This document shows positions 7,706 to 15,074 of a stretch of DNA of 29,101 bases, one piece after another. Positions within the stretch are counted from its first letter, which is position 1; each line of letters starts with the position of its first letter. Source of the stretch: Saccharofermentans sp. (GTDB lineage: Bacteria > Bacillota_A > Clostridia > Saccharofermentanales > Saccharofermentanaceae); the NCBI GenBank assembly GCA_024695565.1, contig JAILHX010000126.1, positions 1-29,101 of the forward strand, given 5' to 3'. The position numbers were made by a program, and so were the translations under genes. The notes below the pieces were generated by a model. That model saw nothing but the letters and a program-made list of their open reading frames with translations. It made no database searches and was not told where the DNA came from.

Positions 7706-8581
7706 ATGAGTGATAATGCAATTAACAGATCTTCAATCAAGAAGAGTGATACCGCTCTCAAGGTAGTTATCTATATCGTATCAATCTTCTTCGCTATTCT
7801 TACGTTATTCCCGTTCGTAATCATGTTTACGAACTCATTCAGAAGCACGTTCGAGATTCAGCAGAGTACATTGGGTATGTTTTCCGCACATCCTTTCCAG
7901 AACCTCGCTAAGAACTGGAACGAGATCACAAATAAGGAGTTCAATCCTTGGATTGGTTTTAGAAACTCTTTCATTATTTCTACTCTCGCTACTATTCTTA
8001 ACGTTTACTTCTCATCTCTTACCGCATATGCAATCACTGCATATGAGTGGAAGCTCAGAGATGCATTCAACAACATGATCGTTGGTATCATGATGGTTCC
8101 TGGTACTGTTACAACAATCGGTTTCGTTCAGGTAGTATATCAGCTCGGTTTGGCTAACAAGCTCTTTATGTTCATCATTCCTGCTATTGCTTCCCCTATG
8201 ACCGTATTCTTTATGAGACAGTACCTGCAGGCTTCACTCTCAATGGAGATCGTACAGTCTGCAAGAATCGACGGTGCCGGAGAGTTCAGAATCTTTAACC
8301 AGATCGTTGTACCTCTCATGAAGCCGGCTATCGCTACACAGGCTATCTTCGGATATGTAGCAAGCTGGAACAACCTCTTCATGCCTCTCATCCTCCTCAC
8401 AGAGACTGAGAAGAAGACAATCCCGGTTATGGTTAAGTTGCTCAATGGTGATATCTATAGAAGAGAGTACGGTGCTATTTACTTAGGACTCCTTGTTACA
8501 GTCCTTCCGCTCATCGTTGTATATGCTTTCCTCTCAAGATACATCGTCGAGGGTGTCGCATTGGGCGGTGTCAAGTCATAA
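7706..8581 (+). CDS. Sugar ABC transporter permease (MalG/UgpE type)
   Basis: This 291-residue second permease pairs with the preceding one. It starts with a short cytoplasmic tail and a helix at about residues 18-42, and has the typical 'FPFVIMFTNSF' after helix 1, 'NSFIISTLATILNVYFSSLTAYA', and the EAA loop SARIDGAGEFRIFNQIVVPL near 185-204. It ends with the family-typical 'LSRYIVEGVALGGVKS', close to the canonical F(V/I)xGxxxGAVKG tail. The RBS AGGTGA precedes the ATG at 7706, and the gene is translated from the same mRNA as its partner. A strong terminator follows at 8640-8686, closing the transporter operon. Confidence 0.95.
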   Translation: MSDNAINRSSIKKSDTALKVVIYIVSIFFAILTLFPFVIMFTNSFRSTFEIQQSTLGMFSAHPFQNLAKNWNEITNKEFNPWIGFRNSFIISTLATILNVYFSSLTAYAITAYEWKLRDAFNNMIVGIMMVPGTVTTIGFVQVVYQLGLANKLFMFIIPAIASPMTVFFMRQYLQASLSMEIVQSARIDGAGEFRIFNQIVVPLMKPAIATQAIFGYVASWNNLFMPLILLTETEKKTIPVMVKLLNGDIYRREYGAIYLGLLVTVLPLIVVYAFLSRYIVEGVALGGVKS

Positions 8582-8639
8582 GACTTATACTTCTCAAGTG
8601 ACCTGCTTCAGCTCCGGCTGAACAACACAAAAACTAATA

Positions 8640-8686
8640 AGCTGCGTCTGTGGACATTTGCCTCCCCATAGACGCAGCTATTTTTT
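8640..8686 (+). terminator. Rho-independent terminator of the ABC importer operon
   Basis: AGCTGCGTCTGTGG (8640-8653) pairs with CCATAGACGCAGCT (8666-8679), with one mismatched position inside a 14-position stem, then A and six T residues (8681-8686). Confidence 0.9.
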
Positions 8687-8705
8687 GTCCGGATATAAAG
8701 CAAAT

Positions 8706-8731
8706 AAAAAGGTTGCCTTGTGGCAACCTTT
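8706..8731 (-). terminator. Rho-independent terminator of the AraC regulator gene
   Basis: AAAGGTTGCC (8708-8717) and GGCAACCTTT (8722-8731) form a perfect 10-bp stem around TTGT. Read on the minus strand the stem is followed by a run of T residues, correct for ending the regulator gene whose stop is at 8740. Confidence 0.85.
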
Positions 8732-8739
8732 GATGTTTA

Positions 8740-9669
8740 TCAGAGCTTTTTCTTTATCCTTCTGATCCTGTTCCTAAACTGTGAAGGAGAACACCCGTAC
8801 TGCTTTTTGAAGCTCCTCGAGAGGGACGTGAGGTTATTGAATCCGCATGCCATGGCGATGTCACTTATCTGCTGGTCGGTATCGGTCAGCTGCCTCTCTA
8901 CTTCCTTGAGCTTTAGAGTCGTCTGATAGTCGTTATATGTCATGCCAGTGTATTCCTTGAAGAGTCTTGCGAAGTGGAACTTCGAGTAACCGACATGGTT
9001 TGCTGCCTCATCCATTGAGACGTTCTCTGAGCTGTGCATGGCGAGCCATTCGGCAAGTGATCTGAACTTGATATAGACTTCGCGCTGCTTGTCGTTATGA
9101 GGCGCTGTGAGGCCTTCTGAGTAATCCTTCTTCATGAGCATGCCGAATACGTCCATGAGCTTGCTGAAGATGGATATCTCTTTTACTGTTGTCGAGTAGA
9201 AGAAGTAGAGATCATTGATCTCCATGAATCTCTCGAAAATAAGATTATATACATCAGGATGTGTCTCTGAAGTGATCACGAGGGGCTCTGACAATATCTT
9301 CTTGAATTCCTCATAGTCGAAGAATCCCTTAAGGAAATCAATATTGAACAGATAGATGAATCTGATACCTGACTTAGTGCCGGAGATCTTGTGAAGCATA
9401 TCCGGAGGTACCATGAGGATCTCTTTCTCATTCAATACTATCGTTCTGTCGTCAAAGATATATGTGTAAGACTTCTCGATAGGTATCGTTATCTCAAGAC
9501 AGCTGTGTCTGTGGACAGGGTAGTCCTCAGAACGGTTGTTGTACCAGATTCGCATATTCGAACCCGGGAGCAATTCAACTTCTTCTACGTCGTTACTGAC
9601 GATCCTTCCGGCAAAGCTGCCGATAGGTTGCTGATATTTGCCCGGTACTGAATTATCGTTGAATTGCAT
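8740..9669 (-). CDS. AraC-family transcriptional regulator with N-terminal cupin domain
   Basis: This 309-residue regulator has an N-terminal sugar-sensing cupin-like domain (res ~30-125; HRHSCLE at 53-59 is the usual His-rich strand, and 'EKEILMVPPDMLHKI' at 81-95 is the second cupin signature). A helical linker follows, then two helix-turn-helix motifs at about 217-239 (SMDEAANHVGYSKFHFARLFK) and 266-289 (QISDIAMACGFNNLTSLSRSF), and the classic C-terminal YGCSPSQFR. The start has a GGGGG RBS. It lies between the ABC importer and the divergently transcribed GH3 gene, and a 19-bp motif found upstream of both targets is a plausible binding site. It is therefore probably an activator of oligosaccharide uptake and hydrolysis that responds to the imported sugar. 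Sign and ligand are inferred. Confidence 0.93.
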   Translation of the reverse strand: MQFNDNSVPGKYQQPIGSFAGRIVSNDVEEVELLPGSNMRIWYNNRSEDYPVHRHSCLEITIPIEKSYTYIFDDRTIVLNEKEILMVPPDMLHKISGTKSGIRFIYLFNIDFLKGFFDYEEFKKILSEPLVITSETHPDVYNLIFERFMEINDLYFFYSTTVKEISIFSKLMDVFGMLMKKDYSEGLTAPHNDKQREVYIKFRSLAEWLAMHSSENVSMDEAANHVGYSKFHFARLFKEYTGMTYNDYQTTLKLKEVERQLTDTDQQISDIAMACGFNNLTSLSRSFKKQYGCSPSQFRNRIRRIKKKL

Positions 9670-9832
9670 TGATATCCCCCATAAATAAACGTAATGCTAC
9701 AATTTTAATTTCTCAAATTCTTGTTTTCAAGGTTGAATAGCAAAATCGGTACAATAAAAAACAGGAATTAGCTACATCGGCACTTTGAAATCCGTTAAAA
9801 TATAATCATTATTTTCCGGAGGAGAATTCCCT
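9670..9832. promoter_or_regulatory. Divergent control region between AraC regulator and GH3 gene
   Basis: A perfect -10 hexamer TATAAT (9801-9806) faces the GH3 gene but no good -35 lies 16-18 bases upstream, which fits an activator-dependent promoter. The region also holds the third operator-like copy (9739-9757) and TGCTACAATTTTAA (9695-9708), a near-duplicate of the minus-strand TGCTACAATTTAA at 5031-5043. The GH3 RBS GGAGGAG begins near 9819. Confidence 0.6.
9739..9757 (+). promoter_or_regulatory. Putative AraC-type operator, copy 3
   Basis: AGCAAAATCGGTACAATAA has the same 19-bp pattern, without gaps, as the copies at 4980 and 5009. It lies upstream of the -35 region of the GH3 promoter, a position typical of an AraC-type activator site. 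Confidence 0.5.
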
Positions 9833-11926
9833 ATGAACAGAGAACAAGCCATTAAGAAGGCAGAAGAACTTGTCAGCAAGATGACAGTCGAAGAAGCTGC
9901 TTCTCAGCTGAGATACGATTCTCCCGCTATCGACAGATTAGGTATTCCCGAATACAACTGGTGGAATGAATCCCTACACGGAGTAGCCAGAGCAGGAACG
10001 GCGACGAGCTTTCCCCAGGCTATAGGACTTGGTGCTACATTCGATCCTGAGCTCTTAGGCGAGATCGGTGAGGTATGCAGTACTGAAGGCCGCGCAAAAT
10101 ATAACGAATATGCAGCTAATGGCGACAGAGACATCTATAAGGGACTTACTTTCTGGTCACCTAACGTAAACCTGTTCAGAGACCCGAGGTGGGGCAGGGG
10201 ACAGGAGACATACGGTGAAGATCCCGTATTGATCTCTGATCTCGCAGTCCCGTTCATCAAGGGACTTCAGGGTGACGGCGAATACATGAAGGCTGCAGCA
10301 TGTGCAAAGCACTTCGTTGTTCACTCAGGACCTGAAGATGTAAGACATGAGTTCAATGCCACATGCTCAGATAAGGATCTCTATGAGACGTATATGCCTG
10401 CTTTCGAAGCATGCGTCAGGGATGCCAAGGTTGAGTCAGTAATGGGCGCTTATAACAGAACCAACGGCGAACCCTGCTGCGGTCACTCTTATCTTCAGGA
10501 TGTCGTACGTGACAAGTGGGGATTTGAAGGACATATCGTATCTGACTGCTGGGCTATCAGAGACTTCCATGAGCGTCACAAGGTAACCAAGAATTCAGAA
10601 GAGAGCGCTGCGCTTGCACTTAACAAGGGATGCGATCTTAACTGCGGATGCACATACATCAATCTCATGAAGGCTTATAACAAGGGCCTTGTTACTGAGG
10701 AAACAATCAGGAAGTCAGCAGTAAGGCTCTTTACCACAAGATTCATCCTCGGCATGTTCGATAAGACAGAATTCGACGGACTTAATTATCTCGATGTTGA
10801 GACTAAGCAGAACATTGCAGTAGCTAAGAGAGCATCAGATGAGAGTATCGTCCTTCTCAAGAACGACGGAATCCTTCCTGTTAATAAGGATAAGACCAAG
10901 GTCATCGCCGTAATCGGCCCTAACGCTGATTCCAGAGCGTGCCTCGTAGGAAACTACTATGGAACATCATCTGAGTACATAACGGCCTTAGAGGGCATCA
11001 GGAACGCCGCAGGAGACGACATGAGGATCCTCTACTCCGACGGATGCGATCTTACCAACACGAAGCCTGATGTGCTCTCACGCGATTACCACAGGATCGC
11101 TGAGGCAAAGGCAGTAATGAACAGGGCAGATCTCGTTATCCTCGTTATCGGTCTTAATGAGACTCTTGAAGGTGAAGAAGGCGACCAGGGCAACATGTAC
11201 AGATCAGGCGATAAGCCGGATCTTCTGTTCCCTAAGACACAGCGCAAGCTTATCGATACCGTTATTGCTTCAGGCAAGCCCTTCGTAACAGTTGTCATGA
11301 CCGGTTCAGCTATGGACTTAAGCGTTCTTAACGATAAGTCATCCGCTATCCTCCAGGCATGGTATCCCGGAGCAAGAGGCGGTCAGTCTATTGGTGACAT
11401 CATCTTCGGCAAGGTCAATCCTTCAGGCAAGCTCCCTGTTACGTTCTACAAGGATACGAACGATCTTCCTGACTTCAAGGATTATTCCATGAAGGGCAGA
11501 ACATACCGTTATCTTGAGACAGAGCCCCTCTATCCGTTCGGCTACGGCCTTACATACGGCAGGATGGACATCACGTCAGTTGAGACAGCAGGCGAAGACC
11601 CCAAGAGCAACGGACTTACCGTCAAGGTAAATGTCGCAAATACAGGCGATATCGAGACTTCTGAAGTCGTTCAGGTCTATCTTAAGGCTGAAGATCCCAA
11701 TGAGGTTAAGAATACCAGACTTGCGGGATTTGCCAGGATCACACTGGGAGCAGGCGCTGCAGGTACTGTTGAGATCAAGCTCACACCCGATAAGTTCACT
11801 GTCGTAAATGAAGCAGGCGAGAGGGTAGTTCCTGAAGGTAAGATCAGTGGTTTTGTCGGCTTCGGACAGCCTGACAGCCTCACTGAGAGCCTTACCGCTA
11901 AGAAATCTTACAAGTTTACGGTCTGA
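9833..11926 (+). CDS. Glycoside hydrolase family 3 enzyme (beta-xylosidase/beta-glucosidase type)
   Basis: This 697-residue retaining exo-glycosidase has the three usual GH3 parts. The TIM-barrel domain (res 1-~320) contains YNWWNESLHGVARAG at 41-55, 'FWSPNVNLFRDPRWGRGQETYGEDP', K159-H160 with the substrate-binding HSGPE, and the nucleophile Asp238 in VSDCWAIRDF. The alpha/beta sandwich domain (~330-560) has the LEGEEGDQ loop at 445-452 that carries the likely acid/base glutamate. A fibronectin-III-like domain (~575-697) completes it. There is no signal peptide, so it acts in the cytoplasm, presumably on oligosaccharides brought in by the adjacent ABC importer. The YNWWNE(S/A)LHGVARAG form is frequent in beta-xylosidases, but GH3 specificity is hard to predict. 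A strong GGAGGAG RBS precedes the ATG. Confidence 0.93.
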   Translation: MNREQAIKKAEELVSKMTVEEAASQLRYDSPAIDRLGIPEYNWWNESLHGVARAGTATSFPQAIGLGATFDPELLGEIGEVCSTEGRAKYNEYAANGDRDIYKGLTFWSPNVNLFRDPRWGRGQETYGEDPVLISDLAVPFIKGLQGDGEYMKAAACAKHFVVHSGPEDVRHEFNATCSDKDLYETYMPAFEACVRDAKVESVMGAYNRTNGEPCCGHSYLQDVVRDKWGFEGHIVSDCWAIRDFHERHKVTKNSEESAALALNKGCDLNCGCTYINLMKAYNKGLVTEETIRKSAVRLFTTRFILGMFDKTEFDGLNYLDVETKQNIAVAKRASDESIVLLKNDGILPVNKDKTKVIAVIGPNADSRACLVGNYYGTSSEYITALEGIRNAAGDDMRILYSDGCDLTNTKPDVLSRDYHRIAEAKAVMNRADLVILVIGLNETLEGEEGDQGNMYRSGDKPDLLFPKTQRKLIDTVIASGKPFVTVVMTGSAMDLSVLNDKSSAILQAWYPGARGGQSIGDIIFGKVNPSGKLPVTFYKDTNDLPDFKDYSMKGRTYRYLETEPLYPFGYGLTYGRMDITSVETAGEDPKSNGLTVKVNVANTGDIETSEVVQVYLKAEDPNEVKNTRLAGFARITLGAGAAGTVEIKLTPDKFTVVNEAGERVVPEGKISGFVGFGQPDSLTESLTAKKSYKFTV

Positions 11927-11954
11927 CCGAAAACCCAGTAAAACAGCATATTTT

Positions 11955-11986
11955 AAGGCTGTGTAACATTGTTACACAGCCTTTTT
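11955..11986 (+). terminator. Rho-independent terminator of the GH3 gene
   Basis: AAGGCTGTGTAAC (11955-11967) and GTTACACAGCCTT (11971-11983) form a perfect 13-bp stem with a 3-base loop, followed by further T residues. The minus-strand side lacks a good T-run, so it serves mainly the GH3 gene but could weakly stop the convergent pilus operon. Confidence 0.9.
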
Positions 11987-12019
11987 CTATGTCTTTTTGC
12001 CGTTTGAAAAATAAATATC

Positions 12020-12613
12020 CTACAAACCGAAGATCAGTCTCAGTATCAGTTCACCATAAAAACTCGCTGCCGCCAAGCCGTATGCGAGGAAGGGTGCCAA
12101 ACGGATCTTGGATTTGGCATTTGCCTTTTTCCTGATAAGCAAATAGATACCGTAAATACCTGCTGTAAACATACCTATGGCAAGTCCTGCCAGAGTAAAT
12201 TTCCAGCCGAGGTAAAGTCCCGCAGCTGCCATGAGTTTAATATCGCCGCCACCGAAAGCCCCTTTGATCAGCAAAGTCAAAACGAGCATCGGAACAGATA
12301 CACATACGGCGCCGATAAGATGGGGAAAAATGGTGTCAAATGAGATAGTTTCAGTTACGAGATACTTGATTATTCCCAAAACTGCAATAGCTATAACGAC
12401 TAAGTCAGGAACGATTCCGGCTTTTATATCTGCGGAGGCACAAGCCACCAGCAGCAGTAAAAACAGGGTAGTAAATACACCGTTGATGTTAAATCCGCCG
12501 ATATAAAGGCCCGCAAAAACAGCAACCGCCGCAAATATTATAAACATTGGCGACGGAATGCTCTTTAGATCTTTTATCAGGTTACCAGGCTTTTTGGAAG
12601 TATCAGTCGTCAT
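12020..12613 (-). CDS. Prepilin peptidase, A24 family, lacking the methylase domain
   Basis: This polytopic aspartic protease cleaves prepilin leaders on the cytoplasmic side of the membrane. The two catalytic aspartates are visible: one in ASADIKAGIVPD (res 62 from this start), one in the family signature GGGDIKLMAAAG (res 124). About six hydrophobic helices are present. The protein is ~197 residues, against about 250-290 for PilD, because the cytosolic Cys-rich N-methyltransferase domain is missing; short forms such as TadV/CpaA are known. The start is uncertain: ATG at 12613 lacks an obvious RBS, whereas a TTG at 12631, six codons earlier, has GGAGG only 3 bases away. Either start overlaps the end of the GspE/PilB gene (11 or 29 bases). 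It is the last gene of the minus-strand pilus operon and should process all prepilins of this locus, including the giant one. Confidence 0.88.
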   Translation of the reverse strand: MTTDTSKKPGNLIKDLKSIPSPMFIIFAAVAVFAGLYIGGFNINGVFTTLFLLLLVACASADIKAGIVPDLVVIAIAVLGIIKYLVTETISFDTIFPHLIGAVCVSVPMLVLTLLIKGAFGGGDIKLMAAAGLYLGWKFTLAGLAIGMFTAGIYGIYLLIRKKANAKSKIRLAPFLAYGLAAASFYGELILRLIFGL

Positions 12614-14288
12614 AATAGGCGATACGCTCAAGTTCCTCCATGGTTGTTATGCCCTGTTCGACCAGAGAAATGGCAGCCTTTTTAAGTGTCTGCATATTCT
12701 GATGCTCTATGGCATACTGCTTCATTTCATCTGATTCTGCACCTGAAGTTATCAGTTTGCGCATCTGTTTGTCTACAACGAGAACTTCATGGATGGCAGT
12801 TCGTCCGAGATAACCAGAGCCGTGACACTGGCTGCAGCCGACAGCTTTCTGGGCAGAGGGGATATCGTGACCTACGAATTCGATCTGCCTTTCCGTAAGC
12901 GGTTCAATGCGCGAACAGTAAGGACAGACTTTACGCATAAGTCTTTGTGCAACGACACCTACCAGTGCGGAAGACAGCATATACGGCTCGGCACCGATAT
13001 CAACGAGTCTTACGATAGTGGAAGCAGCATCGTTTGTATGAAGCGTGGATAAGACAAGGTGGCCTGTAACAGCTGCTCTTATTGAGATAGAAGCTGTTTC
13101 CGCGTCACGCGTCTCACCGACCATGATAACGTCAGGATCCTGACGCATAAGTGCTCTCAATCCTACTTCGAATGTAAGCCCGGCTGTTGGATGGACCTGT
13201 ACCTGGTTAAGACGGGGAAGGTTCTTCTCGACAGGGTCTTCGATGGTGCTGATATTGATCGGTTTGTTCGAAAGCGATTCAAGCGCCATATAAAGGGTAG
13301 TGGACTTACCTGAACCCGTAGGACCCGTGATGTAGATGAGTCCGTTAGGCGACATGAGCATCGTGGTGAACTTTTTATAGGATTCGGGATCCATACCGAA
13401 TGTAGTGTTGTTATCGATATGAACGGCAGACATTATGAGACGCATAACGGCTTTCTCGCCGAAAACGGTGGGGATGACGTTGACACGAACATTGATAATC
13501 TGACCCTGGATCCTTACACGGAAATGGCCATCTTGAGGGATACGTCTTTCGGCAATATCCATCTCGCCCATGATCTTGATCCTGGCGACCAATGAATCCT
13601 GGACATTCTTTTGCAGCGTTATGTAATCAATAAGAGTACCATCGATACGCATTCTGACCATAACGTAAGTCTCAAAAGGTTCGATGTGGATGTCGGAAGC
13701 ATTGTCCTGGAAAGCCTTATCCAGGAGGGAATTAACGAGATTGATGATCGGTGCATCATCTGCTCCGGCACTTGTATCAACAACGAGCTCGTCTACGTTG
13801 ATACCTGTTGTGTTTGCATTCGCATTTTCTGCAGCTAACTGAGCTTTGATTCCTGCGTACTGGTAATCAATGGCGCTCTTAAGAGTATGCTCATGCACAA
13901 TGACGGGTCTTACAGGCATACCGATAGTCTGCCTGATGTCCTCTATCGCATAAAGGTTAAGAGGATCGTTGACAGCAAGGATGACTTCGCCGTTTTCCTG
14001 TCCTATCGGGAGCATGAGATACTGCTCAGCCATCTGCTTCGGAATGAGCCTTACCATTTCAGAGTCGATAGTATAAGAGTTAAGATCGATAAACGGCATT
14101 CCAAGTCTGTCAGCAAGGGCAGACAGCATCTGATCTTCAGTAACATAACCCATCTCAACGAGGATCTGACCGATTCTCTTTCCATCGGACTGCTTTTGAA
14201 TGCTGAGAGCTTCTTTTAGCTGTTCTTCGTTGATATATCCCGCAGATACGAGCAGGTCACCTATGCGGATCTTTGAATTATCAGCCAT
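12603..14288 (-). CDS. pilB: Type IV pilus assembly ATPase (PilB/GspE family)
   Basis: This 561-residue hexameric ATPase drives pilus extension from the cytoplasmic face. The N-terminal T2SSE_N/MshEN-like region (res ~5-150) has two RIG-type repeats (RIGDLLVSAGYI at 8-19, RIGQILVEMGYV at 38-49), a fold that binds c-di-GMP in some relatives. The C-terminal motor has Walker A GPTGSGKST at 322-330, the Asp box 'STIEDPVE' near 347, Walker B DPDVIMVGE at 384-392, and the His box TGHLVLSTLHTND at 408-420. The tetracysteine zinc site (C455, C458, C485, C488) marks PilB/GspE proteins rather than PilT. The RBS GGAGG lies in the end of the preceding gene, only 2 bases before the ATG, so translation is coupled. 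No PilT retraction ATPase is encoded in this window. Confidence 0.94.
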   Translation of the reverse strand: MADNSKIRIGDLLVSAGYINEEQLKEALSIQKQSDGKRIGQILVEMGYVTEDQMLSALADRLGMPFIDLNSYTIDSEMVRLIPKQMAEQYLMLPIGQENGEVILAVNDPLNLYAIEDIRQTIGMPVRPVIVHEHTLKSAIDYQYAGIKAQLAAENANANTTGINVDELVVDTSAGADDAPIINLVNSLLDKAFQDNASDIHIEPFETYVMVRMRIDGTLIDYITLQKNVQDSLVARIKIMGEMDIAERRIPQDGHFRVRIQGQIINVRVNVIPTVFGEKAVMRLIMSAVHIDNNTTFGMDPESYKKFTTMLMSPNGLIYITGPTGSGKSTTLYMALESLSNKPINISTIEDPVEKNLPRLNQVQVHPTAGLTFEVGLRALMRQDPDVIMVGETRDAETASISIRAAVTGHLVLSTLHTNDAASTIVRLVDIGAEPYMLSSALVGVVAQRLMRKVCPYCSRIEPLTERQIEFVGHDIPSAQKAVGCSQCHGSGYLGRTAIHEVLVVDKQMRKLITSGAESDEMKQYAIEHQNMQTLKKAAISLVEQGITTMEELERIAYYDD

Positions 14289-14290
14289 TT

Positions 14291-15073
14291 TTACACCTCC
14301 GAATCTCCTGATTGATCAAGTGCATCCGTAAGGGAAGCCTCATAATCTGTGACATCAGCCATATAAAGATTGAAGCTGATCTTAAGCCTGACGATCCCCG
14401 GATCTTTGTATTCCATCATTCCGGTCTCTTCGTTATATACCGAGATCATGTCGACTTCTTCCCAATCAAATGAAGTGATGCGGACTGCATCTTTTGTACA
14501 GATGTCATCAATAAATGCCTGGCATGTTCCGCGGGAACCGGTAACGACCAGTGTGACGCCGACACACATAACACCGGATGATTGAGAAGATCTTACACTT
14601 CTTCTTGCAGCGTTGTACGGTGATAGCAGATCTGTTGAAGAATCCGTTAATTCCATGCCGGTATCGGCATTGCCGCTATATGCTGATTCATAGTATCTGT
14701 AAGGAGATTCTTCAACGGGACCGTCCGGCATCTTGATAGAGAGGCTCTCTGCGAACAGCCCGGACTCCAGTGCGTAAGAAGTGATCATCCTGTCAATGGC
14801 AGAACTGTCCATGACCTCATAAAAGCATGAAGTCGATTCATTCAGATCACTTACTGTTTTAGCATAGATAGCTTCGGCACTTGTGAGATTGATCAGTTTG
14901 TTCTTATACTGGCTTCTGGTAACTTCCGCCTGTTCGATCCTGTCATCAAGAGTAATGATCGACGATACCGTAGGCCTTATAAGGAACCAGATAATCGCGA
15001 ACAGCAATGCTGCGAAGAGCACCAAAGCTATCGTTGTCTTATCTTTCTTGCTGAGGTTAGTCTGCATAGCCAT
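14291..15073 (-). CDS. PilO/GspM-like pilus assembly protein
   Basis: This 260-residue bitopic membrane protein has a short basic N-terminus (KKDK), one helix at about residues 13-32, then a coiled-coil-like segment 'IITLDDRIEQAEVTRSQYKNKLINLTSAEAIYAKTV' and a mixed alpha/beta extracytoplasmic domain. This layout, and its position directly after the PilM-PilN fusion and before PilB, matches PilO in the PilM-N-O inner-membrane alignment complex; sequence similarity is too low to be certain from inspection. The ferredoxin-like second half includes GVMCVGVTLVVTGSRGTCQAFI (here described, res ~165-186), typical of PilO domains that dimerise. Start ATG 15073 is one base after the upstream stop (TGA-T-ATG); an in-frame ATG two codons later is possible. 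Confidence 0.75.
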   Translation of the reverse strand: MAMQTNLSKKDKTTIALVLFAALLFAIIWFLIRPTVSSIITLDDRIEQAEVTRSQYKNKLINLTSAEAIYAKTVSDLNESTSCFYEVMDSSAIDRMITSYALESGLFAESLSIKMPDGPVEESPYRYYESAYSGNADTGMELTDSSTDLLSPYNAARRSVRSSQSSGVMCVGVTLVVTGSRGTCQAFIDDICTKDAVRITSFDWEEVDMISVYNEETGMMEYKDPGIVRLKISFNLYMADVTDYEASLTDALDQSGDSEV

Positions 15074-15074
15074 A

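Noticed and set aside
9785..9806. TTGAAA and TATAAT as a full promoter for the GH3 gene
   Set aside because: The spacer is only 10 bases, too short for sigma-A; only the -10 is kept as a candidate.
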